NCBI GenBank assembly: GCA_964354365.1
Contig: CAYGZM010000051.1
Location: forward strand, 1-25,214
Source: CAYGZM01 sp964354365
GTDB lineage: Bacteria; Planctomycetota; Phycisphaerae; Sedimentisphaerales; Anaerobacaceae
Length of the DNA: 25,214 nt
Direction: 5' to 3'
Shown here one piece after another: positions 1 through 6,285 of the stretch. The translations under genes and the position numbers were made by a program. The notes below the pieces were generated by a model. That model had not been told where the DNA came from, ran no database searches, and was given only the letters and a program-made list of their open reading frames with translations. Numbering within the stretch: position 1 is the stretch's first letter; each line of letters starts with the position of its first letter.

Positions 1-40
<40 letters not shown>

Positions 41-64
41 GGGATATACTAGAACGCAGACTTG

Positions 65-87
65 TCATTCCTGCGAAAGCAGGAATC
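65..87. repeat. Short palindromic repeat, TCATTCC-GCGAAAGC-GGAATC type
   Basis: A hairpin-forming unit with arms ATTCCTGC and GCAGGAAT around a GAAA loop. A close relative lies at 17141-17165 with C/G in place of T/A in the stem. This repeat class is widespread between bacterial genes; when translated one way it reads SRESGNP. It sits between the 16S end and the terminator. Confidence 0.7.
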
Positions 88-153
88 TATTCCAAAACAA
101 GGCTGCTGTATGTCAGGCCTTTCGCTGCTCGGCTTAACTGTTCTTGAATTGAA

Positions 154-184
154 AAGCCCTGTCTCCGGACAGGGCTTTTTTTTC
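154..184 (+). terminator. Intrinsic terminator behind 16S rRNA
   Basis: Stem AAGCCCTGTC (154-163), loop TCCG, stem GACAGGGCTT (168-177), then an uninterrupted T tract to 183. It is a strong rho-independent terminator on the plus strand and ends the 16S transcript before any 23S gene. A decayed near-copy lies at 3721-3780. Confidence 0.88.
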
Positions 185-232
185 TTTCGTTGAGTGCGAT
201 GTGCCGGTTCCGGAATTTCCAAGGAAAAATAG

Positions 233-261
233 TTGCCTATTCTTCTCTTCGCCCGTATTAT
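233..261 (+). promoter_or_regulatory. Probable sigma-70 promoter of the Nudix-TIR-PIG-L operon, leaderless
   Basis: TTGCCT (233-238) and TATTAT (256-261) are separated by 17 bases. The predicted transcription start, about 267-269, falls on or just before the ATG at 270. No Shine-Dalgarno sequence precedes that ATG, so the original mRNA would be leaderless. The same register is seen at 3118-3131 and 7698-7711. Confidence 0.55.
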
Positions 262-269
262 TTCGGGTT

Positions 270-320
270 ATGAGCCAGTTGAGCGACTACCAGTATTGTC
301 CTTATGATGGATAGCCTCTG
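270..320 (+). other. Detached N-terminal zinc-ribbon half of the Nudix gene, ended by an in-frame TAG
   Basis: An ATG at 270 opens a frame reading MSQLSDYQYCPYDG, then TAG at 312-314, then PLVTNVGESEGQPMCPKCG in the same frame as the Nudix gene. CPYDG and CPKCG are the two knuckles of the zinc ribbon that precedes many NudC-like Nudix domains, so the gene originally began here. A single CAG-to-TAG change would explain the stop, since Gln is a natural residue at that place. Whether the stop is a mutation, a sequencing error or is read through cannot be told from the sequence. Confidence 0.75.
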
Positions 321-791
321 GTGACCAATGTCGGTGAATCCGAAGGCCAACCAATGTGCCCCAAATGCGGCTTCGTTGATTACCAGAACCCTCGGGCATG
401 CGTCGCCATTCTGATTACCCAAGACAGGAAGATTCTGCTTGCTCGCCGCGGTATAGAGCCAGCAAAAGGAGAATGGGACATCCCCGGGGGCTTTGTGGAC
501 CGGGGTGAAGCGGCAGAGCATGCTGTCATGCGCGAAGCTTTGGAAGAGACGACCCTAAGGGTCCGGGTCAAGGAATATCTCGGCTCTGTCCCTGACGTCT
601 ATGGTCCCAGACAGGTACCTACACTGAATCTGTGTTTTCTCGTGGAGATATTGGAGGGTAACCCCAAACCGAAAAGCGATGTCGAATCGCTTGTCTGGTT
701 CCCTCTGGACGAATTGCCGGACAAGATGGCATTTGCTCATCAGGAACGCGTCATCCAACTACTGAAAGAAAAGTTGCGATCGGGAGTTTGA
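321..791 (+). CDS. Nudix hydrolase, NudC-like with zinc knuckle (N-terminus interrupted)
   Basis: Nudix enzymes hydrolyse nucleoside diphosphates linked to another moiety; zinc-ribbon members include NADH pyrophosphatases. The Nudix box is clear at residues 57-79: Gly57, Glu63, Arg71-Glu72, Glu75-Glu76. The Gly normally found after the Glu pair is Thr here. A CPKCG knuckle lies at residues 13-17; its partner knuckle is upstream of a TAG at 312-314. Translation could restart at the GTG at 321 or a later codon, which would leave the catalytic domain intact but half the zinc site missing. The stop codon lies 4 bases before the next ATG, so it heads an operon with the TIR and PIG-L genes. An NAD- or ADP-ribose-type substrate is inferred from the zinc ribbon and the TIR neighbour, not shown. 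Confidence in the family is high; activity is uncertain. Confidence 0.85.
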   Translation: MTNVGESEGQPMCPKCGFVDYQNPRACVAILITQDRKILLARRGIEPAKGEWDIPGGFVDRGEAAEHAVMREALEETTLRVRVKEYLGSVPDVYGPRQVPTLNLCFLVEILEGNPKPKSDVESLVWFPLDELPDKMAFAHQERVIQLLKEKLRSGV

Positions 792-795
792 CAAA

Positions 796-1347
796 ATGGA
801 CCTTCCCTCGTCGATGGCTGATTACGTCAAAGGGATACGGGAAGTACTGCCGGAGGGATGCGTCTCTGCTGATCTGGACGAATTGGAGATTTTCAGATTC
901 GAGAAGGCCTACCCTGATGAAGGAGAGTCCCTGCGCTCGTGGATAGGTAGTGCTACCAGAAACAGTGAGGGGAAGTTGCCCCTCACTATGGTTGTGGGTG
1001 AATCCTGGAGCGACTATCGCCAAACGCGTGGAGGGTTGCTGCGCAGATTATCGCAGACGCGAGCGTTGAACATGGCATTCACATCTGATGGTGCAGCGGG
1101 AGCGGAAGCTGTGGTCGGATTGCTGCGGCATTCGGAGCTCAGTCTGCAGGATGTGGACTTCCAGGCGGTGATTGATGAATGGTGTGCGAAATACCCAGAA
1201 GTCTGTCAACGTGTAAAGAACTCACATCTGGTTGTGGTGGGTACACCTGAGGTGAACATATTTGCTACTTTTCTCCATGGTATGGCAAGAGACTTCCATT
1301 TCGGACGGAGATGCATGGCCTCCGGACCTATCCTCAATGGGAGATAA
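796..1347 (+). pseudogene. N-terminal fragment of a TIR-domain protein (broken by frameshift)
   Basis: The ATG at 796 follows the Nudix stop by 4 bases and has GGGAG at 782-786 as ribosome binding site. The first roughly 150 residues are not a family I recognise. Around residues 142-160 a hydrophobic strand with VVVGTPEVN resembles the start of a Rossmann-like fold. The sensible protein sequence leaves this frame near 1303-1310. Skipping one base there gives HFGGDAWPPDLSS in the frame of the next fragment, which continues with NPWNPAYRVLWIAG. The last 12 or so residues of this ORF are therefore out-of-frame tail. It is the front half of one gene whose rear half is 1262-2137. The break could be a real +1 frameshift, programmed shifting or a sequencing indel. 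Confidence 0.7.
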
Positions 1348-1942
1348 GCTATTCATCAGAACTACCGGATATCCGCGATGCCCACGTGATCATGAGGTCA
1401 GTGATTGTGGAGCGGTTTTTCTTCTGAAAAACCCATGGAACCCGGCTTACCGTGTTCTGTGGATTGCCGGTTTGACAGGCCGCGGGACTTGGCATGGGGC
1501 CTCACTGGTTGCTTCCGGTTGGGATAGGTACCTCGATATGGCCAGTATATCTGTCGGGGCCGTCTTCGGGCGGTACATACTGGGCGAGGACGATGAAATC
1601 AGGCCCTGCGACTGGCTTGTCTGGAACGAGGGAGAACCAACCTGGGAGAGCAGTTTGAAGTGGCGCCCCGGGGCGCCACGCGGCGTGGCTATGCCGACGA
1701 GACAGGTCTTCCTCGCGTATTGTCACGACAATAAAAGTCAAGTGGCGACTTTGCACACAGCCTTGCAAAAGGCGAATGTCAACATCTGCTGGGATGAGCG
1801 CATCTGCGGTGGACAATGCTTAAATTACGTGACCTTCCAGGCGATAGAACAAAGTTGCGCAGTCGTCGTCTGCTTCTCATACGAGCTTATCAAAAAAAGG
1901 GTGAGATCTTACGTGTATCCAGAGATTTACCATGCGATCTGA
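1262..1942 (+). pseudogene. Middle fragment: NPWNP-type domain plus most of a TIR domain, ended by TGA
   Basis: The usable part begins near 1306, downstream of the frameshift. Residues 50-90 contain NPWNPAYRVLWIAG then LTGRGTWHGA, which look like a nucleotide- or ligand-binding alpha/beta domain; I cannot name it. From residue 148 a TIR domain (TIR_2 type) starts with VFLAYCHDNKSQV, continues through ICWDERICGGQ and AIEQSCAVVVCFS, and reaches VYPEIYHAI. Glu221 aligns with the catalytic Glu of NAD-cleaving TIR domains. TGA at 1940-1942 then interrupts it, and the same frame continues at once with the missing TIR end (1943-2137). TIR domains of this kind cleave NAD in prokaryotic immunity. Without its last strands and helices the domain is probably inactive unless the stop is read through. 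Confidence 0.75.
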
Positions 1943-2137
1943 ATCCAGCGTACACTCCCGCCTGATAGGGTTTTTCTCATTCCAGTCCGCTTGTCCCCGT
2001 GTGAGATACCTCCTATCCCTATCGATAATACACGGACTTTGAAGGACCTGAAGTATGCGGATCTTTTCCCACCAGAACAGTGGGCTGCAGGCGTGAAATC
2101 GATATTGGCAGGTATCCGTGCTGCCTGTAACCAGTGA
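1943..2137 (+). pseudogene. C-terminal remainder of the TIR domain behind the in-frame TGA
   Basis: In the same frame as the preceding fragment, the 64 codons after the TGA read IQRTLPPDRVFLIPVRL, then DLKYADLF and a terminal helix ending AACNQ, before a second TGA at 2135-2137. FLIPVRL is the buried penultimate strand of TIR_2 domains, and the DLF segment plus final helix is how such domains normally end. This shows that the first TGA cuts a once continuous domain. There is no start codon with a ribosome site in this piece. Confidence 0.7.
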
Positions 2138-2212
2138 CAGAATGACTATGCCACTCCACCGGTGTATGAATTCGGGGTTGCCATGCCCTCGATGTCAGGG
2201 TGGAAGGACACG

Positions 2213-2977
2213 ATGGATGCGGATTTCTTGAGACTGCTGACAAGTCTAACAAAAACTGAACCTCAGTGCGTCCACTCCTTGGCAATCCCGGCGAGTCTTA
2301 AGATTCTGATGCTGGGACCACACCCCGACGATTTTGACACGATTGGTGTGACGCTTCGCTTTTTCAAACAGAACGGGAACAGGATTGACGTTGGGGTAGT
2401 CCGAAGTGTCACAGGCGTAGAGGATTCTTACCGTTCCGGGCTTACTCCGGAGGCGAAAGCGCAACTTAGAGAGAATGAGCAGCGGAACAGTTGCTTGTTT
2501 TTCGGTCTATCAATGACGAACCTGACCTTCATCAATCTCGACGAAAACGAGGAAGGACCCATCAGTTCGGCGAAGAATATGAGCAACCTGAGGAACTTCG
2601 TTCTGCCAAGACAGCCGGACATTGTCTTTATGCCTCACGGCAACGACACCAACGGGGGACACCGAAACGTGTACGCGATGATGTCAAAGTTGGCTTCCCA
2701 GGCCGACCAGACGCTCGTACTGTTCTTGAGCATGGGCCCCCGGACAATTCGCATGCGAACAGACGTATACACCGAGTTCGAGGAAGAGGAGGCGAACTGG
2801 AAAGCCCAGTTGCTCCGTATTCACGACTCTCAGCAACACCGTAATCTCACGACGCGAGGATATGGGTTTGACGACCGTATCCTGGATAGTGACCGGAGAA
2901 TAGCCCAACGGCTCTCCATTAAGGCCCCGTACGCAGAAGCATTTGAAGTCGAGTTCTATGGGTTCAGCGGTGGGTAA
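2213..2977 (+). CDS. PIG-L/LmbE family deacetylase
   Basis: PIG-L enzymes are zinc-dependent N-deacetylases acting on sugar-linked acetamides, as in GPI, mycothiol and bacillithiol synthesis. The two zinc motifs are present: GPHPDDFD (the Glu of the usual HPDDE is Phe here) and PHGNDTNGGHRNVY, whose His before Arg is the third ligand. I chose the ATG at 2213 because GGAAGGA at 2202-2208 precedes it. A GTG at 2162 in the same frame gives 17 more residues. The gene lies 75 bases behind the TIR gene, in the same reading frame, so an ancestral TIR-PIG-L fusion separated only by TGA codons is possible. Its substrate is unknown; a role in modifying a nucleotide- or sugar-derived signal is inferred from context only. 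The gene itself is intact. Confidence 0.85.
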   Translation: MDADFLRLLTSLTKTEPQCVHSLAIPASLKILMLGPHPDDFDTIGVTLRFFKQNGNRIDVGVVRSVTGVEDSYRSGLTPEAKAQLRENEQRNSCLFFGLSMTNLTFINLDENEEGPISSAKNMSNLRNFVLPRQPDIVFMPHGNDTNGGHRNVYAMMSKLASQADQTLVLFLSMGPRTIRMRTDVYTEFEEEEANWKAQLLRIHDSQQHRNLTTRGYGFDDRILDSDRRIAQRLSIKAPYAEAFEVEFYGFSGG

Positions 2978-3042
2978 ACTCCAGGGAACCTGTCCGCCTT
3001 CGGCTGAGATCGGCTTTGCTCTTAAGAGCCTGCGTTCTACCA

Positions 3043-3096
3043 ACTTAACTGTGTCTTGGCGCAGGCGATCTGTCTCTTTGACAGGTTTTTTGTCTT
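3043..3096 (+). terminator. Terminator-like element behind the PIG-L gene
   Basis: CTGTC (3070-3074), loop TCTTT, GACAG (3080-3084), then GTTTTTTGTCTTTT. The stem is only 5 bp, so it is weaker than the 16S terminator. The upstream part, CTTAACTGTGTCTTG at 3044-3058, matches the CTTAACTGTTCTTG that leads into the terminator at 154-184. Confidence 0.55.
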
Positions 3097-3123
3097 TTGC
3101 GGAGAAGCCTGGTAATGTATAAT
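3097..3123 (+). promoter_or_regulatory. Probable leaderless promoter of the small-protein/nucleotidyltransferase pair
   Basis: A perfect TATAAT at 3118-3123 lies 7 bases before the ATG at 3131, so transcription would begin on or next to the start codon. The -35 is less clear: TTGCGG at 3097-3102 gives a short 15-base spacer and TTTTGC at 3095-3100 gives 17. No Shine-Dalgarno sequence is present. Confidence 0.5.
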
Positions 3124-3130
3124 TGATTAT

Positions 3131-3319
3131 ATGATTCGCAAAGCCGTCAACAAACAGCGGTTGGACGCTTCGTCCGAAATCAGGCAGAACCTTCGGTACT
3201 GGCTCAGCAGGCCATCCGAAGAGCGCCTTGCCGCCGTAGATTTCCTGAGACACCAGATATATGGAGATACAGAAAGACTTCAAAGAACTGCTCGAGTTGT
3301 TAAACGCCCACGAGGTTGA
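3131..3319 (+). CDS. Small partner protein of a nucleotidyltransferase (toxin-antitoxin-like)
   Basis: A 62-residue basic protein. Its centre reads YWLSRPSEERLAAVDFLRHQ followed by IYGDTERLQRTARVVKRP, a pattern I recognise from short genes placed directly before MNT-like nucleotidyltransferases. It overlaps the downstream nucleotidyltransferase by 59 bases, as is usual for this pair. In such pairs one member is probably the antitoxin or a target-recognition partner, but which one is not settled here. The start is taken from the ATG placed just behind TATAAT. No signal peptide or membrane segment is visible. Confidence 0.7.
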   Translation: MIRKAVNKQRLDASSEIRQNLRYWLSRPSEERLAAVDFLRHQIYGDTERLQRTARVVKRPRG

Positions 3320-3707
3320 GTATCTCGTAGTGGGCGGTTACGCTTTGGCATTTCACGGCGCCCCACGGTTCACCGGCGATATTGATCTGTTTGTCAAACC
3401 GGATGCCCAGAATGCAAAACGCATACTCTCCGCCCTCGACGAGTTCGGTTTTGGATCACTCAATTTGTCCCAAGCCGACTTCACCTCACCGGACAATGTC
3501 ATTCAGCTCGGTGTTCCGCCGGCGCGCGTTGACATCATGACCTCTCTCACGGGTATCCTGTGGGATAAAGCAAGGGCCGGAAGAACACCCGGCAACTACG
3601 GCGGTGTAACCGTCCACTTCATTGGCAGGAAAGACCTGATCGCAAACAAGCACGCGGTTGGGAGAAAAAAAGACCTCGCAGACATCGAGGCCCTCGGCGA
3701 AGGGTAA
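3261..3707 (+). CDS. MNT-like nucleotidyltransferase (DUF6036/AbiEii-type)
   Basis: A 148-residue enzyme of the DNA polymerase beta-type nucleotidyltransferase fold, which transfers NMP from NTP to a protein or RNA acceptor. Residues 23-45 hold the signature VVGGYALAFHG ... TGDIDLFV: Gly25-Gly26, and metal-binding Asp40 and Asp42. RVDIMTS supplies the third carboxylate, Asp91. It overlaps the 62-residue partner gene by 59 bases. Members of this fold act in toxin-antitoxin systems such as AbiE and MNT-HEPN. The gene is complete. The target and whether it is the toxin are unknown. Confidence 0.8.
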   Translation: MEIQKDFKELLELLNAHEVEYLVVGGYALAFHGAPRFTGDIDLFVKPDAQNAKRILSALDEFGFGSLNLSQADFTSPDNVIQLGVPPARVDIMTSLTGILWDKARAGRTPGNYGGVTVHFIGRKDLIANKHAVGRKKDLADIEALGEG

Positions 3708-3720
3708 TATCTTCTCCACC

Positions 3721-3780
3721 CGCTTAATAATTCTTGATTTTGAAAAGCCGTGTCTCCGGACGGGACGTTTTTCGTAGATG
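3721..3780 (+). repeat. Decayed near-copy of the 16S terminator
   Basis: CTTAATAATTCTTG is followed by GAAAAGCCGTGTCTCCGGAC, which differs by one base from the matching 20 bases of the terminator at 151-170. The right arm has changed to GGGACG, so the stem no longer pairs well, although TTTTT follows. It separates the first nucleotidyltransferase pair from the second. Confidence 0.65.
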
Positions 3781-3809
3781 CGGCGGATTGCGGAAGTTAT
3801 GGTCCCCGT

Positions 3810-4007
3810 ATGGCCGAAAAGGATAAGCGCAGAGAAGGCTGTGGAAATGTCTCGCCGCAACCAGACCCCATCCAGGCGGCGATCGAGTATGGGATTGACG
3901 TAACCACGCTCTACGACAATCTCAGGAGGACCCCTGCCGAGCGAATCCGACGCCACCAGATAGCCCTTAATACCGCAAACAAACTGCGACAAGCGAGGCG
4001 AAAATGA
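3810..4007 (+). CDS. Small helical partner protein of a (now truncated) nucleotidyltransferase
   Basis: The C-terminal 50 residues, DPIQAAIEYGIDVTTLYDNL then RRTPAERIRRHQIALN, match a pattern I know from short proteins encoded directly before nucleotidyltransferases: two helices, with RIRRHQxALN as the hallmark. The frame is open back to an ATG at 3750, but that lies inside the decayed terminator element, so I prefer the ATG at 3810 (65 residues). No ribosome site decides it. The stop overlaps the next ATG as ATGA at 4004-4007, the usual translational coupling of this pair. The partner is broken, so this is probably an orphan. Confidence 0.6.
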   Translation: MAEKDKRREGCGNVSPQPDPIQAAIEYGIDVTTLYDNLRRTPAERIRRHQIALNTANKLRQARRK

Positions 4008-4123
4008 ACGATGATTTTCATGATCTGCTCACGTTGCTGCGACTTTTCGCCGGAAAATCTCCTGGCCCTGCAAAAAGCTGTCTCCAATTTGCATCCTGGT
4101 CAGACGATTCTCCCACGGCACGT
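4004..4123 (+). pseudogene. Truncated nucleotidyltransferase gene, N-terminal stub
   Basis: An ATG overlapping the previous stop opens MNDDFHDLLTLL, which resembles the first helix of the intact nucleotidyltransferase upstream (KDFKELLELL). After about 12 codons the resemblance stops and no GGxAxxxHG motif follows. Within about 120 bases the sequence enters the 3' end of the opposite-strand GH62 gene. The rest of the gene has been lost, probably by the rearrangement that joined this island to the GH62 gene. The frame stays open further right only as antisense of GH62. Confidence 0.55.
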
Positions 4124-5155
4124 CTATTTCACAGCCTCCAGGATTCCCAATCTCCAGGGGAGTTGGCCGTAATTCTTGCCGGCCCGGTCTTTCTCCAGGA
4201 CGCCCTGAAAGAGAAAACGCAGGTCATTGGGATCGACCTCCAATTTCTCATCGTACCCCGCCCGGAGCAGTTCGCCGTGGCTGATAACGTCCGTCCAGTG
4301 TCCGCCCGGCTGTTCCACGTTCGACATCGAGGCAAAGGATCTGTCTCGCTCGGCAGCCAGGGGAATCCATCTGCCATCGAGGCTGTCCGCCAGATACGCC
4401 TTATAGTACCGCCAGCCGTGACCGTTTTGGGCCTCAATCAGCATCAGGTATTTGTCCTGCCCCTTGAGCCGATACGTGTGGCTCGCCTCGAAAACGTCCG
4501 CCTGAAGCGCAACTACCGGCTGCGACCAGCCGTGCGGGAACTTCTCAAGAGGCGTCTCACATCGCCACATCTTGCCGTCTAAAGAAGTAAAGAACAGGTG
4601 CGCCTTGCTATCGTCACAGATAATCCAGAAGTCCAGCCACCCCTCGATATTGGCCGGTTTCTTATCGAATAGCGGAGTCAGCTTGCTCCATGAATCCGGC
4701 TTCGTGATATCCGCCGTCGTCGAACAGGCCGGGCCATACTTCGACTCCCACGACTCGTCCGACGCCTGGCACAACAGGTACCACTTCTTGTGCGGCGTAA
4801 AATAGAACACCTGCGGCGCGCAGAAAAAACCCTCATGGCACTTCAGAATGTGCTGCTCGGCTTCTTTGACCCCGCCCCATTCCGCAAAACTCGCGTACAT
4901 TATGGCGTGGCTCCGCTCAATCCCGCGAACCGTGCAGAATACATGCCACCGGTCCTTGTATCGAACAACCGACGGATCCTTAACTGCGATCCACTGCACC
5001 CCGCCAAGCTTCATCGGCTCCAGCACCGGCTCGCTCGCAACCCACCTAAACTCCCCTGCCGACAGTCCGGGTTTCACGCCCGACATATCTTCTCCGCCCG
5101 CAAACAGCGCCGAACACAACACGGCCACAACCATCGCCATCTTACCGCCAAACAT
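4124..5155 (-). CDS. Secreted GH62 alpha-L-arabinofuranosidase
   Basis: GH62 enzymes release arabinofuranosyl side chains from arabinoxylan outside the cell. Counting from the ATG at 5155, residues 1-20 form a signal peptide with a hydrophobic core (MAMVVAVLCSALFAG). The five-bladed propeller shows all the family marks: WIAVKDPSVV with Asp60 as presumed general base, YGPACSTTADITKPDSW, WLDFWIICDDSKAHLFF with Asp175 as the pKa-modulating residue, DVFEASHTY with Glu223 as presumed general acid, and TDVISHGELLRAGYD near the end. The start is chosen because AAAGGAG lies 9 bases upstream; the open frame extends 63 codons further without support. At 343 residues it is full length. GH62 is best known from fungi and actinobacteria, so a horizontal origin is possible. 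It is the only plant-polysaccharide enzyme in view. Confidence 0.88.
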   Translation of the reverse strand: MFGGKMAMVVAVLCSALFAGGEDMSGVKPGLSAGEFRWVASEPVLEPMKLGGVQWIAVKDPSVVRYKDRWHVFCTVRGIERSHAIMYASFAEWGGVKEAEQHILKCHEGFFCAPQVFYFTPHKKWYLLCQASDESWESKYGPACSTTADITKPDSWSKLTPLFDKKPANIEGWLDFWIICDDSKAHLFFTSLDGKMWRCETPLEKFPHGWSQPVVALQADVFEASHTYRLKGQDKYLMLIEAQNGHGWRYYKAYLADSLDGRWIPLAAERDRSFASMSNVEQPGGHWTDVISHGELLRAGYDEKLEVDPNDLRFLFQGVLEKDRAGKNYGQLPWRLGILEAVK

Positions 5156-5505
5156 CTTCCCGAACTCCTTTCTGGACTGTTGCTTGCCTACAGTATTATT
5201 GCCCCGGCGAGGCCGCAAGACAAGCCAAAAAATCTCATATATGAACTTGTTCATGGTGACCTTCGGCCAAATCGTCTTTGCCTCGGTTACTACTCTGGCG
5301 GTTCTGCTATGCTGCCACCACCTCTTCAGACTCCACTGGGCCACTACCTACTCGATATGCGCCACCTACGCCACCGGCATGGATAAAGCTGTACAGAAAG
5401 TCTTCGGCGTACGATGAGATATTGTGGCTGCAGGCAAACACGCATCCGCTGAGAACCAGGCATTTCGCTGCGAACCTGGCTATTTTTGAATTGAAAAGGC
5501 GAAAC
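5156..5505. other. 350-base stretch without a gene, between GH62 and the lipoprotein gene
   Basis: The left end holds the minus-strand leader of the GH62 gene, with AAAGGAG as ribosome site. Reading minus, TTGTCT and AATAAT with a 17-base spacer, near 5194-5222, are a possible promoter. The right end contains TTGAATTGAAAAG (5487-5499), a 13-base match to the lead-in of the 16S terminator. I see no coding potential, RNA or other repeat. Confidence 0.5.
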
Positions 5506-5517
5506 CTACTTCAGGTT
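5503..5517 (-). terminator. Weak hairpin at the stop codon of the lipoprotein gene
   Basis: AACCT (5513-5517 on the minus strand) and AGGTT (5503-5507) form a 5-bp stem that includes the TAG stop codon. CGCCTTTTC follows on the minus strand. It is short and has only a brief T run, so termination here is a guess. Confidence 0.3.
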
Positions 5518-6285
5518 CCGCTCAACGATGTCTTTCCACATAACCTCGAATTCGTCGAGGAATTGCTCGAAGGCCTGTCGCTCCGTTTTTAACCTCAACC
5601 GGTCATAGGCGTTTTTTGTTGTGAGTGCCGCTGTCGTTCGCTCTTCCTTGGCGGTCTCTTCGACGGTGCCGTATATATACCCGGTCTTCGCATCCATCAC
5701 TAATGCTGAAACCGACGTAGTAACACGGACATCAATCGTCTGACCAATCCCAAGGCTAATGACCGTCAGCGGCGTGGATTTGTCCGTTCTGTAGAATTGT
5801 GTATCCAGGGTGTAGATGAGTATCATATCCGCCTGCAATCGAGTGGCAGCTACTCGCAGGTCCTTTTCCGATTGCAGATGCTGCGGAAGCAGCAGTCGGC
5901 TGAGAGGCGCTATCTGAGCTACGCCCGCCAACCTATTCAGCCGCTCAAAATCCTCTTCCTTCTCAATATCGCGCAGGAATACCACACTGAATCTCCCTTC
6001 CCCGTAACTTTCGCTCGTATAGGATCTGTAGCCGGATTCTTGGACCCGTACAATCACGATGTTCGCAGGGAATTCTGCCGTTGGCTTTCGCCCGACGATC
6101 TTTACAACCTTCCCCTGGTCGTCCAGAATCTCAATAACCTCGCCCGTAATGCCAGCCTGCTCCGTGAAAACCGACAATTTGGCTGGCCCCCCGGGGGCAG
6201 TATAATGGGAGCAGCCGCCCGGGAATGCCAGGCAGAAAGCGATAATCAACAAGTAACAAACCGATTTGTGCCGAGTAGTTTCCAT
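5506..6285 (-). CDS. Unknown secreted lipoprotein
   Basis: Residues 1-25 are a signal peptide ending in the lipobox FPGGC, so the mature protein would be lipid-anchored at Cys25. The body of about 235 residues is mixed alpha/beta. A central stretch, APLSRLLLPQHLQSEKDLRV and ADMILIYTLDTQFY, looks like an alpha/beta fold in which a lipoprotein senses or assembles something at the membrane, and a later part, VSALVMDAKTGYIYGTVEET, recalls envelope lipoproteins of planctomycetes. I do not recognise a named family. GGAGG lies upstream of the ATG at a normal distance. It is monocistronic; the GH62 gene is 350 bases downstream on the same strand. Confidence 0.75.
   Translation of the reverse strand: METTRHKSVCYLLIIAFCLAFPGGCSHYTAPGGPAKLSVFTEQAGITGEVIEILDDQGKVVKIVGRKPTAEFPANIVIVRVQESGYRSYTSESYGEGRFSVVFLRDIEKEEDFERLNRLAGVAQIAPLSRLLLPQHLQSEKDLRVAATRLQADMILIYTLDTQFYRTDKSTPLTVISLGIGQTIDVRVTTSVSALVMDAKTGYIYGTVEETAKEERTTAALTTKNAYDRLRLKTERQAFEQFLDEFEVMWKDIVERNLK

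Noticed and set aside
41..150. tRNA or 23S rRNA behind the 16S end
   Set aside because: No cloverleaf, no conserved 23S start, and a terminator closes the stretch.
1940..2137. TGA read as a sense codon by a variant genetic code
   Set aside because: TGA ends other genes in the window at sensible places, such as the 62-residue partner gene at 3317-3319, so a genome-wide recoding is not supported.
2684..3283. 199-residue open frame on the minus strand over the PIG-L 3' end
   Set aside because: Antisense to a gene with clear catalytic motifs and to the next gene's start; its sequence shows no domain pattern.
3486..3992. 168-residue minus-strand open frame over the nucleotidyltransferase
   Set aside because: Shadow of the plus-strand nucleotidyltransferase and small partner gene; crosses a repeat element.
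4790..5417. Two long plus-strand open frames opposite GH62
   Set aside because: Antisense shadows; the minus-strand frame has all GH62 motifs, a signal peptide and a ribosome site.
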